In this document: in pieces, positions 33,404 through 44,042 of the stretch | Numbering within the stretch: position 1 is the stretch's first letter | Layout: every line of letters starts with the position of its first letter | NCBI GenBank assembly: GCA_036927565.1 | Contig: JAYESD010000005.1 | Span: forward strand, 8,586,565 to 8,650,564 | Direction of reading: 5' to 3' | Source: Tuctoria greenei | Lineage: Eukaryota; Streptophyta; Magnoliopsida; Poales; Poaceae | DNA length: 64,000 nt | Position numbers and translations under genes: made by a program | Notes under the pieces: model-generated | What the model was told of the DNA's origin: nothing | Databases searched by the model: none | Seen by the model: only the letters and a program-made list of their open reading frames with translations

Positions 33404-34107
33404 CTCACGTAGCGGAAGCAGTGCACCCATGCCATGCCCTTCTTCCGCTTGAGTCCGAGCAGCAGCTTCCACCCACGGGGGAGGTGATCCCCGAAGAACG
33501 ACGCGTCAACAAGCTTCCTTCGCTGCCTCTGGTTCGCCCATTGTCCCGCCAGACTAGCAATGAACCCCATCAGCTCGGTCTCCGACACCAGCCCGGCCGT
33601 TCGCCTCCGCAGCTCTGCGTCGTAGGGGTCCACCATCCCCGCAAGCCTCACCAGGTCAATGGAGATCCCCTTGGAATTGGTCATCTCCCGGTCGGGATCG
33701 GAGGGCGGCGAAGGCGAGGGCCAGGTGAGGGCTAGGGTTTGGGGCTCAGGCGGGGGCGGGAGGGAGGGGTCGTCGGGGACGAAGAGACGGTGGAGGTGGT
33801 AGGCGATGAGGCCGCTGTCGGGATCATTGCGCACGGCGAACGGCGCGGGGGAGCGAGCGGAGGTGGGGCGGTCGGTCGGGGAGGAGGAGGATGCGGCGGC
33901 GAAGCGGCGGCGGGAGAATGTCTGCTTCCTGGAGCCCGCGCTCTCCTTGAAGACTGCGCGGTCGATCTTCAGCGGCGGGAGGGTGTCGGCGCCGGGATAG
34001 CTCCCCGGGGTGAGGGCGTGCGCGTACGCGGCGGCGAGCGAGTCAATGTCGGACTGCGACAGCGCGCGGAGGTCCACCACGGGTAGCACTAGCACCTCCT
34101 TCTCCAT
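33404..34107 (-). CDS. exon 1 of the MBD-like gene (N-terminus to mid MBD)
   Basis: The ATG at 34107 begins MEKEVLVLPVVDLRALSQSD. The exon is GC-rich, as is usual for 5' exons of grass genes. It is open for 234 codons: an acidic/Ser-Pro N-terminal part, then DPYDAELRRRTAGLV and GFIASLAGQWANQRQRRKLV. The MBD start LPRGWKLLLGLKRKKGMAWV with HCFRYV follows. The donor is TACGTGAG|GTTGGC (exon end 33404), which leaves two bases of a Ser codon. Frames on the plus strand here are shadows. No lesion was seen in this exon. Confidence 0.8.
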
Positions 34108-35855
34108 TGCCTGATGCTCGTGCCCGGCGGTTCGAGCGCGGTGGAGAGGACGGCGTCGGTGGGGCCTCATCCGAGCGAGCCGCTCGCTCGTCGGAAGTCG
34201 GAACTCAACACTCGGGCGGAGCGAGAGGCGTTTTTATTTCCGGGTCGGGGTGTGAACGAGAGGCGCCCGTTGAATGTGATTGCGAGCGCAAGCGAGGCGT
34301 GACCGTCCGATGACGAGGACGGTGGAGTGCTTGAAAAATGGAGGATTATGGGCTTTTTTTTTCTCTTGGTTTGGGCCGTAAAATTACGCGAGTTTTTGCT
34401 TGCTCGTAGGCACAATTTTGAAGATCGGCCGCGATACAGGTCATGGCTAGTATTTGGGCAGTTCGCTTCACTGGGCATGTTATGTTGACCACGTCACAAC
34501 TACGATTTTCTTTTTGAAATAGGATATTTAAAATCGTAAATTTCAAATAGGAACGTCTTAAACAATTTTTCCGGAAATTAAAAAAATGCCATCTGGAAGG
34601 GCGATTCATCAGTGTGATTAGTTTTGTTGGAATAAAAGTGCATTGGGCCTTATGAAATGGCCTGGATGGGAGAAAATCCCAACAAATTTACACAGTTTTA
34701 CTAAAAAATTCCTACGCCCAGGGGGTTGTGCAACCTACAAACACATCATTATCGTGTGGAGGATTGCATGTTGGACGGACCCTGTGGGTCAATAGGAATG
34801 AGTGTGTCTCTAGAGACAAATGATTTCATGTCCCTGTGCAATACTAATTCATAGATTCCTGTCGTTCTTGCAGCGGTGGAAGATCATGAGCGCAGGGAAG
34901 ACCGTGGAAGAATGGAAGACATCGTCCTATTGAAGTTCAATACTAGGGGGCCTCCTCAGAACTCAGAAGAACGAACCTGAAGGAATTGGCTAAGCCGCTA
35001 GATAGAAGCTTTCGCAATGTTACTGTTGCAACTCTGTAATAGTGCAACGGCTCTCTTTTAACAGATTTGATGGGAGTGGGAGAGGGTTAGAACCAAACTC
35101 TTTTTCTCGCTTTCAGTAAAGCGAGGCCTATACTGGTCTGAAAAAACGAGTGACATGCAACGTAACTAGTAACCTCTTATTGTACTGGTGGTATACTGTT
35201 GTACTCCTTCAGTTCTTTTTATTTATTACAGATTCGTTCAGAAATAAACTAACCGATAACAAATAAAAAAAATGAGAGTTAGCTAGAGAAGAGCATTAAG
35301 GTCACGGGCCACATGCTTTAGGAGAAAATGGCATGGTTACCTGAACAGTGATTGAGTGCTGATCAAATGATTAAGTGGAAGGAACCGGGCGAGCACTGCA
35401 CCGTAGCTGTAAGAATACTGTTAACTCGCATGTAACAGTACCGAACCGTCAATGGCGCTGAATTGGTACAATCCCAGGACCACAAACGCACGTAAATACT
35501 ACGCGACATGTACATGGAACAAAGACATCTGCTAGATGACTACTAGATTCTAGGAACAAGAACGAAAAACCAAGCGAAAGGAAACGAGATCCAGCTCTGG
35601 TCCCCGGCGATTCCGAAAAAAATGCCTCGTGGGAAATACTTATCACTAGTTTGATTACCGTCGTCGTCTGTGTTTCTTGTGTATCCAGCCCGAGATCCGA
35701 AACGCAGCCACGTCCTGGCCGGCGCTGCCAGGGCACCGACGACGGGCGCGCGACGCGACTCGTCAGCGGCAAGGCGATCAAAACCAGGAACGCGCCCGTC
35801 TCGCCGTCGCGGTTGGCTGTCCGTCCGTCCCCGGCCGCCACGCGCGCTGCTCCGA
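34108..35855. other. intergenic region between the MBD-like gene and the EPFL gene
   Basis: 34108-34320 is GC-rich and probably holds the promoter and 5' leader of the MBD-like gene. From 34350 on the sequence is AT-rich with no coding signal. It should contain the 3' UTR of the EPFL gene above about 35450. Frames longer than 60 codons at 35449-36341 are shadows of the GC-rich EPFL exons. Confidence 0.5.
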
Positions 35856-36372
35856 TTAGGGCTCGTACACGCGGTCGCGGCACCGGCACTTCCACCCGAC
35901 GGGCTTGTAGTTGGAGAGCGCCGCCACGAGCGGCGTCGCCGCCGCGCGGACGCGCATCAGGCGCGCGCGCGCCGCCGGCCCCGACGGCGCGACCGAGGAC
36001 ATTGTGGGCACCTGCACGGCCGTGCAGGGGTTGCACTCGTAGCACTTGCCGCGGCAGCTCGGCGGGCTCGACCCCAGCCGCACCTTCTCCTCCCGCGCCG
36101 CGGCTCCACTTCCACCACCCTGCAGCATCCATGCAGCGCGGCACGACGTTACAGGACGTGTGGCCGGACAAGGGACACCGAAACAATTGTGGCAGGAAGT
36201 GAGATCAGCGGCGCGCACCGTGATGAGCAGCACGTGTACGTACCTGTTGGGCAGAAGGGAGAGGAGGAGCATGGAGCCGGGGGAAGCAGGCTGCTTGGAG
36301 AAGCAGACCTAGAAAGGCGACCAAGAACACGGCGACCTTGAGGTGGCGAGGCGCGGCGGCGGCTGGCGTCAT
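35856..36372 (-). CDS. EPIDERMAL PATTERNING FACTOR-like (EPFL) secreted peptide precursor, two exons
   Basis: Exon 1 is 36372-36244 and exon 2 is 36119-35856, with an intron (36243-36120) bounded by CAACAG|GTACGT and GCTGCAG|GGTGG. The join is in phase 0 and gives 130 residues. Residues 1-27 form a signal peptide with core VAVFLVAFLGLLL. The mature C-terminal part carries EEKVRLGSSPPSCRGKCYEC with NPCTAVQVPT and ends NYKPVGWKCRCRDRVYEP. The six Cys are C65, C69, C72, C75, C121 and C123, the EPF/EPFL knot pattern. EPFL peptides are apoplastic ligands of ERECTA-family receptor kinases and TMM. They act in stomatal, stem and inflorescence patterning. The motif best matches the EPFL4-6/8 type, and the 45-residue Ala/Arg-rich loop between C75 and C121 is long. 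No lesion was seen. Confidence 0.85.
36120..36243 (-). other. intron of the EPFL gene
   Basis: The 124-nt GT-AG intron lies between the signal-peptide exon and the mature-peptide exon. It keeps the frame in phase 0. Confidence 0.75.
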
Positions 36373-36949
36373 GGCTTAAGTTGGCAACGAGCTAGAGCAA
36401 TGAGCGCGTGTGCTCGCTCGCTCATCCACGCGCCCCCACGGGGCCGGCTCCCAGGGGGTGATGCGATTCGGCGTGTGAAAAGTGGTGAACAGCTTCAAGC
36501 TTTTTTAGAAGCTGCGGCTCGAGCGGTGAACAGTGAGTTGGTGAGCCGTAGCCGTGGGCGCGGTGACCGGTGAACACAGAGCTGGTGATGACTGTTCAGG
36601 CAAGGGTCAAAGGAAGCTGGAGAAAAAGGGGCCGGAGGAGCAAGACGCATACCACGCCAACGTAGGCACAATTTCCAGGATGCCTATCACCTCTCTCTAC
36701 CTAGCTACTCTCTCCCTGAGAACGAATGGTCCATTTGATCTGTTGCTTCACTTGCTCTAGATTTCAAGATCTCTCGGGCTAACCAGCTGACACCTTTTCC
36801 CCCTCTGCATGAAGCAATGTGTGAGGTGAGATCAGATCTCTGACTGTGCCTGCCAAAGCAAGGCTTGGTGTGCAGCAGCAGTTGGTCTCAGTGGGCAGTC
36901 GACGCAGCAGTACGGACGGAGCAGCGGTCGCCGCTGTAAACAACAGTAA
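36373..36949. other. upstream region of the EPFL gene
   Basis: This is GC-rich near the gene, then mixed. It presumably holds the EPFL promoter. No clear TATA box or other gene was seen. Confidence 0.45.
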
Positions 36950-37261
36950 GAGCAAGGATAATGGAGTAGCCGGTTGCAGGCTGTAACTCAATGCCATGTC
37001 ACTTTAGAGTCAACAGTTTAGCCTTCTTATATAATAGACTAGCTATTAGATTGACTGAAAAGTGATTGGAATAAATGCCCTGTTTTTCCTACCCCAATCG
37101 CATGCAGCCACATCAGTAGAGTCACCTCGTAAGTGCTGCTGCGCTGGCTACTATTCTGGAGCCTGCAGCCCTCTCTCTCTTCTTTACTCCCTCATCCACG
37201 TAAGCAATATTCTGACGTGGATTCTTTTGAGCCAGCTCACTAGGCTCTATTATACCTGCTC
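36950..37261. mobile_element. Tourist-like (PIF/Harbinger) MITE
   Basis: This 312-bp element has terminal inverted repeats GAGCAAGGATAATGGAG (left) and GAGCAGGTATAATAGAG (right, reverse complement). It is flanked by TAA at 36947-36949 and 37262-37264, the TSD of PIF/Harbinger elements. It has no coding capacity. Confidence 0.75.
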
Positions 37262-37940
37262 TAAGGACAGCACCAGTTTTACTGGCTATACAGGCCACGG
37301 CCCCAGTAACTGATCGCCACTTGGGGAGGCACGGTGCCCGGAGCTTTGACAACTTTGACTGGCTTTGCTTTGCCTTTGCCGTTCGCCGGAGACTGAAGCG
37401 AGCAAACGGCCAGCTACGGAGTACGATTACATGCTTGCACAGTCGCACACACCAACCGTAAGCTCTCGATTAAATTCAGATCAGGCAATTAAGGATTATG
37501 TCACACTAGCACATACCGGCTGACACTGTGGGCTAGTTCGGTTGCTGCCCCCTGCAGCGACTTGTCTGAGCCTCACCGATTCGTGTCTGGTTGCTACAAG
37601 GAGGATGGCTCAGGCGTCCAATTTCGGAACAAGATGACTGCTGTTATTGTACACTACGGCGGCGAATATAACCTTGTTTATACATAGTGCTATAGTCAGG
37701 GAATCGGAGCAGGTCGTGACAGTAGCAGGGTGTTGCTGACATGCAGTAGGCTCGATTTTTAGCTATCTACAGCACATGTCTACCTGCACCTGAAGGTAGC
37801 TGCTGCATGAATTGGATAGAAATATCCGTTTGTAAAGAAAAAATATTCTATGGTCGAAGATAGGGTGCTTGTCCAGTTCTGAAAACCGTGTAAACGAGTC
37901 GAGAGTGACGGCAAAGACTAGAATACAATCTGTATTTTTG
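37262..37940. other. intergenic, nothing recognised
   Basis: No gene, RNA or repeat with defined ends was seen. Confidence 0.5.
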
Positions 37941-38119
37941 TGCAATCGTACAATCAGCTATCCTTATTTATTAGATTTTTATCCTACGGTTGTTACATCT
38001 TTTTACTTAACTCCTTCTATCTAAGTGTATCATGTGTAGGGGGTTAAATAAAAAATGTAACAACTGTAAGATGCAAGATTCAGATCCTATAGATAAGAAT
38101 GTTTGATTGCACAATTGCA
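37941..38119. mobile_element. MITE with long terminal inverted repeats
   Basis: The left end TGCAATCGTACAATCAGCTA and the right end (reverse complement) TGCAATTGTGCAATCAAACA match. Homology of the arms continues over about 75 bp each, to GGTTGTTACATCTTTTT/AGTTGTTACATTTTTTA. The superfamily is not determined because no clear TSD is visible. Confidence 0.65.
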
Positions 38120-38757
38120 TCATACCTCAGATTGCATACTAGTCGCCCTCCTGTCTGGCACATCACTCTTGCTTGTGCTAGACAACATCATTTGTGATCA
38201 TGATCAAGAAGTCACGAACAAAACAAAACAAAACAAAAAGCTTTATTGCTCCCTTGTGGAAATGAAGCACGAATCAAATGCCATGATTGCATATATCCCA
38301 ATCAACCTAAACGATTCACCGAGCAAACACAGGAGCAGGTTGACTGAACATTTGCCAGTGGGCCAACACATGAGTAGATTAACTGAACATTTGCTCTCAA
38401 TGTTCATCGATCAGGCACATAGTCCAATAAGATTAAATTACCTGGACAAATCCATGTCAGTGCCCAACTTGGTCATCAGAGTGTCGCCGAAAATAGCACA
38501 GTACCGATACCCTTGTTCCTTTCCCTCTTTAACCCCCCTGCGTGATCCGGTCAGAAGCTTTAGAGTATGGGCAGTCAATGTGAGAGTGGTCCAGAACGGG
38601 GGCAGCCTCAAAGAAGTTATTATTAGCTTTGTGAAAGGGCCGACCAATGCATCAATGGAATATGCCGTATATTTGCAAGGCGCTAGAAAAAACAGATTCT
38701 AGTGTGGTCCATATCCTGGTTTCTGTCATTTGAATTCTAGATTGATCATATAAAATA
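38120..38757. other. intergenic, nothing recognised
   Basis: An open frame at 38103-38702 (199 codons) has no recognisable motif and no support. It includes a short direct repeat GGTTGACTGAACATTTGC/GATTAACTGAACATTTGC near 38338 and 38377. Confidence 0.45.
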
Positions 38758-38841
38758 CTCCCTTCTTATCTTTTTAATTGCCGTTCATACACTCAGTTCA
38801 TTTCTAGTTCAAGTGAAACGTCAAATATAAGAATAAGGGAG
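38758..38841. mobile_element. Stowaway MITE
   Basis: This 84-bp element has ends CTCCCTTCTTAT and (reverse complement) CTCCCTTATTCT, with a TA target duplication at 38756-38757 and 38842-38843. This is diagnostic of Tc1/mariner-type Stowaway elements. Confidence 0.8.
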
Positions 38842-39223
38842 TAATCCATAAATATTTTACATATGATGTGTTGAACCAACAAGTATCATATACAACAATA
38901 TAAGAAACCATAGGGGATATACTATTTTCTTTCATAATGGTTAAGGTAACGTCTTGGGAGACATCAGACAGGGAGGACATACATTACACCATGATCGTAC
39001 AAAGATTGTGACAGAGGATATATTGGTAGTCTTATTGTTTTCATCTGTTATTATTTACAAATAGCAAAAAGAAACCAATGCCAAAACTTTCGCACAAGTA
39101 TTATGGACAACATTGTGAAAAAAGTGCTACCGTGGTGAGTTCATTTGTTTTGATTGGTGATTACTTACAGGTGTTCCATGCATCATTGAGATAAGCTGCA
39201 AGACCTGCAGTTTAGCAATAATT
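38842..39223. other. 3' flank of the nitronate monooxygenase gene
   Basis: AT-rich sequence next to the stop codon, probably including the 3' UTR. No polyadenylation signal can be assigned with confidence. Confidence 0.4.
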
Positions 39224-42200
39224 TTACGGATAATCAGAAAGCTTTTGTCTCATTATGTGCTTTGCTTCAGCGACCAGCTTTTTGATAACTTCACTAGCTG
39301 GCATAATCTCCATGATTAGCCCAACACCCTGGCCAGCGTACATGGCCATGCTTGTGATATCACCTGTTGCTGTGGCATTTGGAACAGTACCAGCAAAGCG
39401 ACGAATGTCCTTGTACTGCAATTGAGAATTGATGTTCAGTAGTCCATTATTTGTTTAGGGCATGTTTGGATCAAAGGAAATTTAAAGGAATTTTGAAGGA
39501 ATTCATTCCTAAGGAAATTTTGCTACACATGTTGTTTGGCATGGAGGAATGATGAATTCCTTTCCTATGGAAAGGTTAGATTTCCTTCACAAAATGGAGG
39601 AAACAAAACATGAGCTTTGAGCTAAGGAAAATTTTCCTTTGTTTGTTCACCATGTTGGCCCATGGAGTTAGTACATAAGAACATTTTTAGTGTACTATGA
39701 ACACTAATTTAACTAAGGAAATAAAATTCATAGTCATTTTGAAAAGGAAGTGAATAATTAAAGAAGTAAATGATGATTTAATTGCTTTAAGTGTCTTAAA
39801 TAATGATAATATGACTGTTAAACTTTTTGATTAATTGTAATATATTTTTGTTCATATGTTTTATATTCCTGCATTCCAAACACATCTAATTCACATTCAT
39901 GTATTCTTAATTCCTGTGGACTAGACACTTTCCCAATTCCCGTGTTTTGCTCATTCCTACTTCTTTTTCTATTCCTCTATTTTACAATCCTTCAATCCAA
40001 ATAGGGCCTTAACATGATATGCAAAGTTACAATCCTTTCCCAATTCCCGTGTTTTGCTCATTCCTACTTCTTTTCCTATTCCTCTATTTTACAATCCTTC
40101 AATCCAAATAGGGCCTTAACATGATATGCAAAGTTAAAATAAGTGGCTCTATTGAGATTCATCACATACGAATATCACAATATATCATCATTGTCCGTAC
40201 TAGAAAATATAACCTCAATTTCTTGATTACCATAAACACACAAGAAAAGCGTGATCTAGAATCTATATTTAACAGTATTAAGACTGGAACTTAAATAATT
40301 TGCACAAATAATATGAAAAACAAAACAGAAAAAGACATGAGAAATGAATGGAACTTCTGAATCAGAATGATGGAGTGCCAAGTCAAATTTGTAAATACAT
40401 ACCACGCCATGGATGATAGAATGGCCAATGATGGGTTGATTTTCCTCTGTTTCGTGATCTGGGATTTTTTCTTCCACTCAGCATAAAACGGGGTTTCAAG
40501 GACACGGTGTGGAGCACCGGGCCATCTAGCACGTCCAAATATATCAGTATAGTCCGTGTGATTCATCTCGACTAGCTTTTGCTTATAAACGGGGTGCGCA
40601 AAGCTTTCCTCTGTAGCCAGGAACCTGAATGATCAAGTATTATTATGTGAACATTTTTCTTGAACACTTGTAATTAGAAGAAAAGACTAGGAAAGCTACA
40701 CAAAACTGAGAGATACCTTGTTCCTAAACAAACACCTTGGGCACCAAGTGCCAATGCAGCAACATAGCCACGGCCATCGACAATGCCTCCAGCAGCGATA
40801 ACAGGAATGCCAGAATCTGCAACAAGATCTACTACTTTTGGCAACAGTGGTAGCAGCCCTTCCTATTTTTCCAAATAAACAATGAGACAAGAACATTCAT
40901 CAATAATCTAATTATTATGGGCACAAGCTAAAAATGCTTTTGTTCTTCCAGGCATGAATCAATATAGGATATTAAGATATTTACTGAAACATGCAGAAGC
41001 ACTAAAATGATGCTCTGATTTTTCAGCAAAGATTATATAGCATGGTGGAGATTCCAATGCAGGAGTATGGGCGGCCCGTCTCTTGTAAAGACTGCCCAAC
41101 AGTATTAATACGGTGCTGAAACTAGAAACCAGCTGGGAATAGTAAATTACCTGACCAATTACATGCCCCCCTGCTTCTCGGCCTTGAACAATGATTCCAT
41201 CAACACCAGCTTCCTTCGCTTTCACTGCATCCTCAACGCTGCCGACCTGTTCAGGTATCAACCAAAAACTTCAAGGTTCAAATGTGCAAAAAAAAAGATA
41301 AAATAAATATCAAGGATTCACACTAACTGGAACTTTCATGTCACAATCAACAAGCATCACTCTCTTCTATTCTCAAGAAAAAAACATGCAAATCGATAAG
41401 ATAGGTCATCAGATCATGTGATGGTGCCTAATGTCCCCTCGAGGACCAATGTCCGTCTGGCCCGAACCCGATTACCTACCTGTAGCGCTACCAGATTCTA
41501 GCAAGAGAGAATGTCCTTGATAATAGTTATAAATGGATTGATATTCGACCGAAGAATGTTCTATCCTTATCTGGTCACATTTTAAACAGAATATGAACAA
41601 AGTGTCTGCTCATCAAACGAAAGAACATATATTCATATGTATATATTATGATATAAATAAACACAAGTCAATTTATTTCTTGTATGCATATTTCATACAC
41701 CCAGGGCAATTATGGCTTTGAGAAATGAGAACTGTCTCAGCAAATTAGTAGTAATATTATGGCATGAAAACCTATTTCTCTCCTAAGTTTTCCTCTACAT
41801 ATATGAATCATCTGTTGTCCAAACCCAGAGTAGCAAAACTTAGCCATATTCAACTAATCCAGGCACGACAGAGCTACAGGCTTGCCAATTACCACAGAAA
41901 AGTACAAGACTGATGCCTGTACAAATTGCCACAGGAAATCAGAAATGATGGCGCATCAACATCTTGTGTGTGAAGACAAGGAAATTGGACCTAGGATGGG
42001 TGAAGCATGGATTTCACTTCCAATCGAGTAGCTCCGAACTATTAACGCTGGCTTATCTGTATTCTAATTTGAAAAAAGTGGCGATTGTAAATCATGATGG
42101 CACTACAAATATGAAACTACAACGGCGCTCACCTGATGCAAGACCTTGGCGCCTGCACGGTGCGCCTCTTCCACCCACTCCCTGGGGAACTCCCCCCAGT

Positions 42201-42615
42201 ACACTTGCAGCACGGCGACCTTCTCCTCAAGCACGACCCTGAGGTTCTCCTCGTGCGGGAACGCCAGCACAATAGCCGCCCCGAACGGCCGCGTCGTCAG
42301 GCTCCTCGTCCTCCGGATCAGCTCCCTCACATGATCCGGCGCTGGCTGCAGTCGGGAGCAATGTAGCCGAGCGATAAGCCGCGATATTAGACAGAAACGT
42401 CTCTGAATTAGCAACGGAACTCGGAAAATCGAAGCAAACAAAGAGCGGCGGGAGTGGAGGGGATGGGTGCGTACCCAGTCAGGGAGGCGGACGAGGCCGA
42501 TGCCGCCGGCGTTGGCAACGGCCGCGGCGAGCTCGGGACCCGAGATGTCGGGACCGAGCGGCGCCTGCACGATGCCGTAGTCGGACCCCAGGATGCCCCT
42601 CCATCCGGTCGCCAT
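39224..42615 (-). CDS. nitronate monooxygenase (2-nitropropane dioxygenase family), six exons, one frameshift
   Basis: Exons are 42615-42475, 42345-42133, 41246-41151, 40862-40717, 40624-40403 and 39415-39224. All introns are GT-AG. The ATG at 42615 gives MATGWRGILGSDYG. An upstream in-frame TTG was not used. The protein would have about 336 residues, the usual length. FMN-binding motifs are IVQAPLGPDISGPELAAAVA, VDGIIVQGREAGGH and IPVIAAGGIVDGRGYVAALA. The enzyme oxidises alkyl nitronates with FMN and O2, probably as detoxification. Exon 5 has a six-A run (40465-40470) that shifts the frame, so EEKIPDHETEENQPIIGHSI is read in another frame than what precedes it. Exon 5 is 222 nt where 220 or 223 would keep frame. 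The other exons are intact, so this is a recent lesion or a sequence error. Confidence 0.82.
39458..40008. mobile_element. Tourist-like MITE in the last intron of the nitronate monooxygenase gene
   Basis: This 551-bp element begins GGGCATGTTTGGATCAAAGG and ends (reverse complement) GGCCCTATTTGGATTGAAGG. TTA flanks lie at 39455-39457 and 40009-40011. The interior is AT-rich without coding capacity. It lies wholly between exons 5 and 6. Confidence 0.78.
39929..40142. repeat. 107-bp tandem duplication across a MITE end
   Basis: 39929-40035 and 40036-40142 are near-identical (TTTCCCAATTCCCGTG to GCAAAGTTA). The unit includes the last 80 bp of the MITE, its TTA target copy and 24 bp of flank. It therefore arose after the MITE inserted. 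Confidence 0.88.
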
Positions 42616-43169
42616 CCAGCGCCGCACGTCGCCGCTGCCGATCTTCGTTGTTGCGGGCCCCAAGCTGCCGGTTCAAATAAGCCTCCAGAGCCAGATGTTG
42701 GGATGCGGCGGCGGGATGTGGGAGAGGGATTAAAGTAGGCGCCGCCAGCGTTGGCCACCGTCCACGCGCATGACGACGAGCCGCGCGGTGACGGAAGCAG
42801 AGGCCAGGGCGGACCTGCCCCCAGACCGTCCTCGCCGATCGGCGTCATGGCGGACGTCACCGCACAGTGCGCGCCGCCTCGTCGACCTACGTGGAAGCCC
42901 GGCAATGGAGCGAAGTTTTGGATTTTTCAAAAAAAATTATTTATTCGAGATTTACAATAATAATATTAAGATTTAAACATTTCAGAAAAAATATCCAGTA
43001 AAATTTTCAGCAAATAAAAATAGAAACTTTGCACAGTAGAATATTTTTCGTACAGCAAAAATATGAAAATACTTATTTTCAAATTCTCAATATACGAAAT
43101 GAATCAATAATCATCGCGATCCAGTTTTTTTTGGGGGGTGGGGGGGCACAATTGTTATTATAGAATTTT
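42616..43169. other. 5' flank of the nitronate monooxygenase gene
   Basis: 42616-42905 is GC-rich and may hold the promoter and 5' leader. After 42905 the sequence is very AT-rich, with a T/G homopolymer stretch at 43125-43146. Open frames here (for example 42408-42905 minus) are GC-driven shadows. Confidence 0.45.
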
Positions 43170-44039
43170 TAATATGTGGCTTCTACAGAATAATACTTAT
43201 AAAATGGGCTTCTTTGAAATAGCACTTTCAACATTCACACGCCGCTAAAATAGTATAACGGACTAATTTAACTCATTTGTTTTCTTTTTCTATTTTCAGG
43301 CCATATAAAATGACTGATTTACCCTTACTCTTAACAAATCAATGAATTTGTTTTCTTCCAACTTATATAATGTAGATCCTCTCCACAAATGAGTTACTTC
43401 AGCCGTCAATGAATCTGAAGGAAACAAATGACAATATGATGCTACTTTCAGTAGTTTTGTGTCGATGAAACGTTAGGTTTAGTTTTATTTTTTGAACGGG
43501 CTTCAGGTTTAGGTTTAGTTTTGGCCAAGAGCAAAAAGCACCGAAGAAGTTAGCGTCTTCAGGTTCGGTTTCAACGTGAGCATAGGAAAGTCATACATCC
43601 GTAAGAAATCAATTCGGCAGTACGATCTTGTAGGAGGCTCGTGAGGTGATGAGAGAGATAGCTCGTTCCTGTTCGCGTGATTATCCAAATAGAAGTGTCG
43701 CCACCGCCGCAAATAAGCATGGTCACACGCACCCAGATATTCACCCAAATACCGCAGAACAATGCATCCAAGTTAGAATAGAAACATGGCCTGCTTCAAA
43801 AATTGTTCCATCACTATTTCGTTTTAAAAATAACACGGATCTGTCGAGAGGATCAACAACCACTTCCAACGAATTCATTGATTTATTAGGAGTAAGGCTA
43901 AATCAGTCATTTTATATGGTTTGGAAATAGTAAAAGAAAAGAAAATGAGTTAAATTAGCCCGTAATGCTATTTTAACTGTGTGTGAATGTTGAGAGTATC
44001 ATTTAAAAAAGTTCCTTATCCTGTTGAAACCGCATATTA
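43170..44039. mobile_element. non-autonomous element with terminal inverted repeats of about 180 bp (foldback or MULE-like)
   Basis: The left end TAATATGTGGCTTCTACAG and the right end (reverse complement) TAATATGCGGTTTCAACAG match. Homology of the arms continues inward to about 43350 and 43860, including TTTCAACATTCACAC/CTCAACATTCACAC and CATATAAAATGACTGATTTA in both arms. Long arms suggest a Mutator-like or foldback element. No transposase was seen and no clear TSD is visible. Confidence 0.65.
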
Positions 44040-44042
44040 GGT

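Larger units (their letters stand above)
8738..34107 (-). pseudogene. MBD plus C2H2 zinc-finger nuclear protein gene, decayed, with an intron of about 20.9 kb full of retrotransposons
   Basis: Exon 1 (34107-33404) and exon 2 (12478-12334) together encode one methyl-CpG-binding domain. The phase-2 junction AG|C rebuilds the Ser of the conserved SPNG motif. Exon 3 (from about 12179) encodes C2H2-type zinc motifs. Plant MBD proteins read or bind methylated DNA in the nucleus, and this architecture fits a grass MBD family member (inference, about 70%). Intron 1 (33403-12479) holds a LINE, a Reina-like chromovirus and a SIRE-type copia, the last inserted about 150 bp from the exon 2 acceptor. An in-frame TAA in exon 2 and several frameshifts in exon 3 indicate a pseudogene. 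The 3' boundary is uncertain. Confidence 0.65.

Noticed and set aside
35202..35285. A Stowaway-like element beginning TACTCCTTCAGTT
   Set aside because: The right end (GAGAGTTAG) does not give the expected GGGAG-TA end, so the element boundary could not be supported.
35651..36341. Plus-strand frames of 180-220 codons over the EPFL locus
   Set aside because: GC-driven shadows, Arg/Ala/Pro-rich, with no domain. The minus strand has two in-phase exons with the full Cys pattern.
38103..38702. A 199-codon plus-strand frame downstream of the nitronate monooxygenase gene
   Set aside because: No recognisable motif, starts in a MITE end, and there is no splice or promoter context.
42463..42663. A longer nitronate monooxygenase N-terminus starting at 42663
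   Set aside because: The codon there is TTG. The first ATG in frame is at 42615 and gives the usual family N-terminus directly before WRG.
42408..42905. Minus-strand frame of 165 codons overlapping nitronate monooxygenase exon 1
   Set aside because: Out of frame with the recognised enzyme exons, Arg/Ser/Pro-rich, no motif. It is a shadow in GC-rich sequence.
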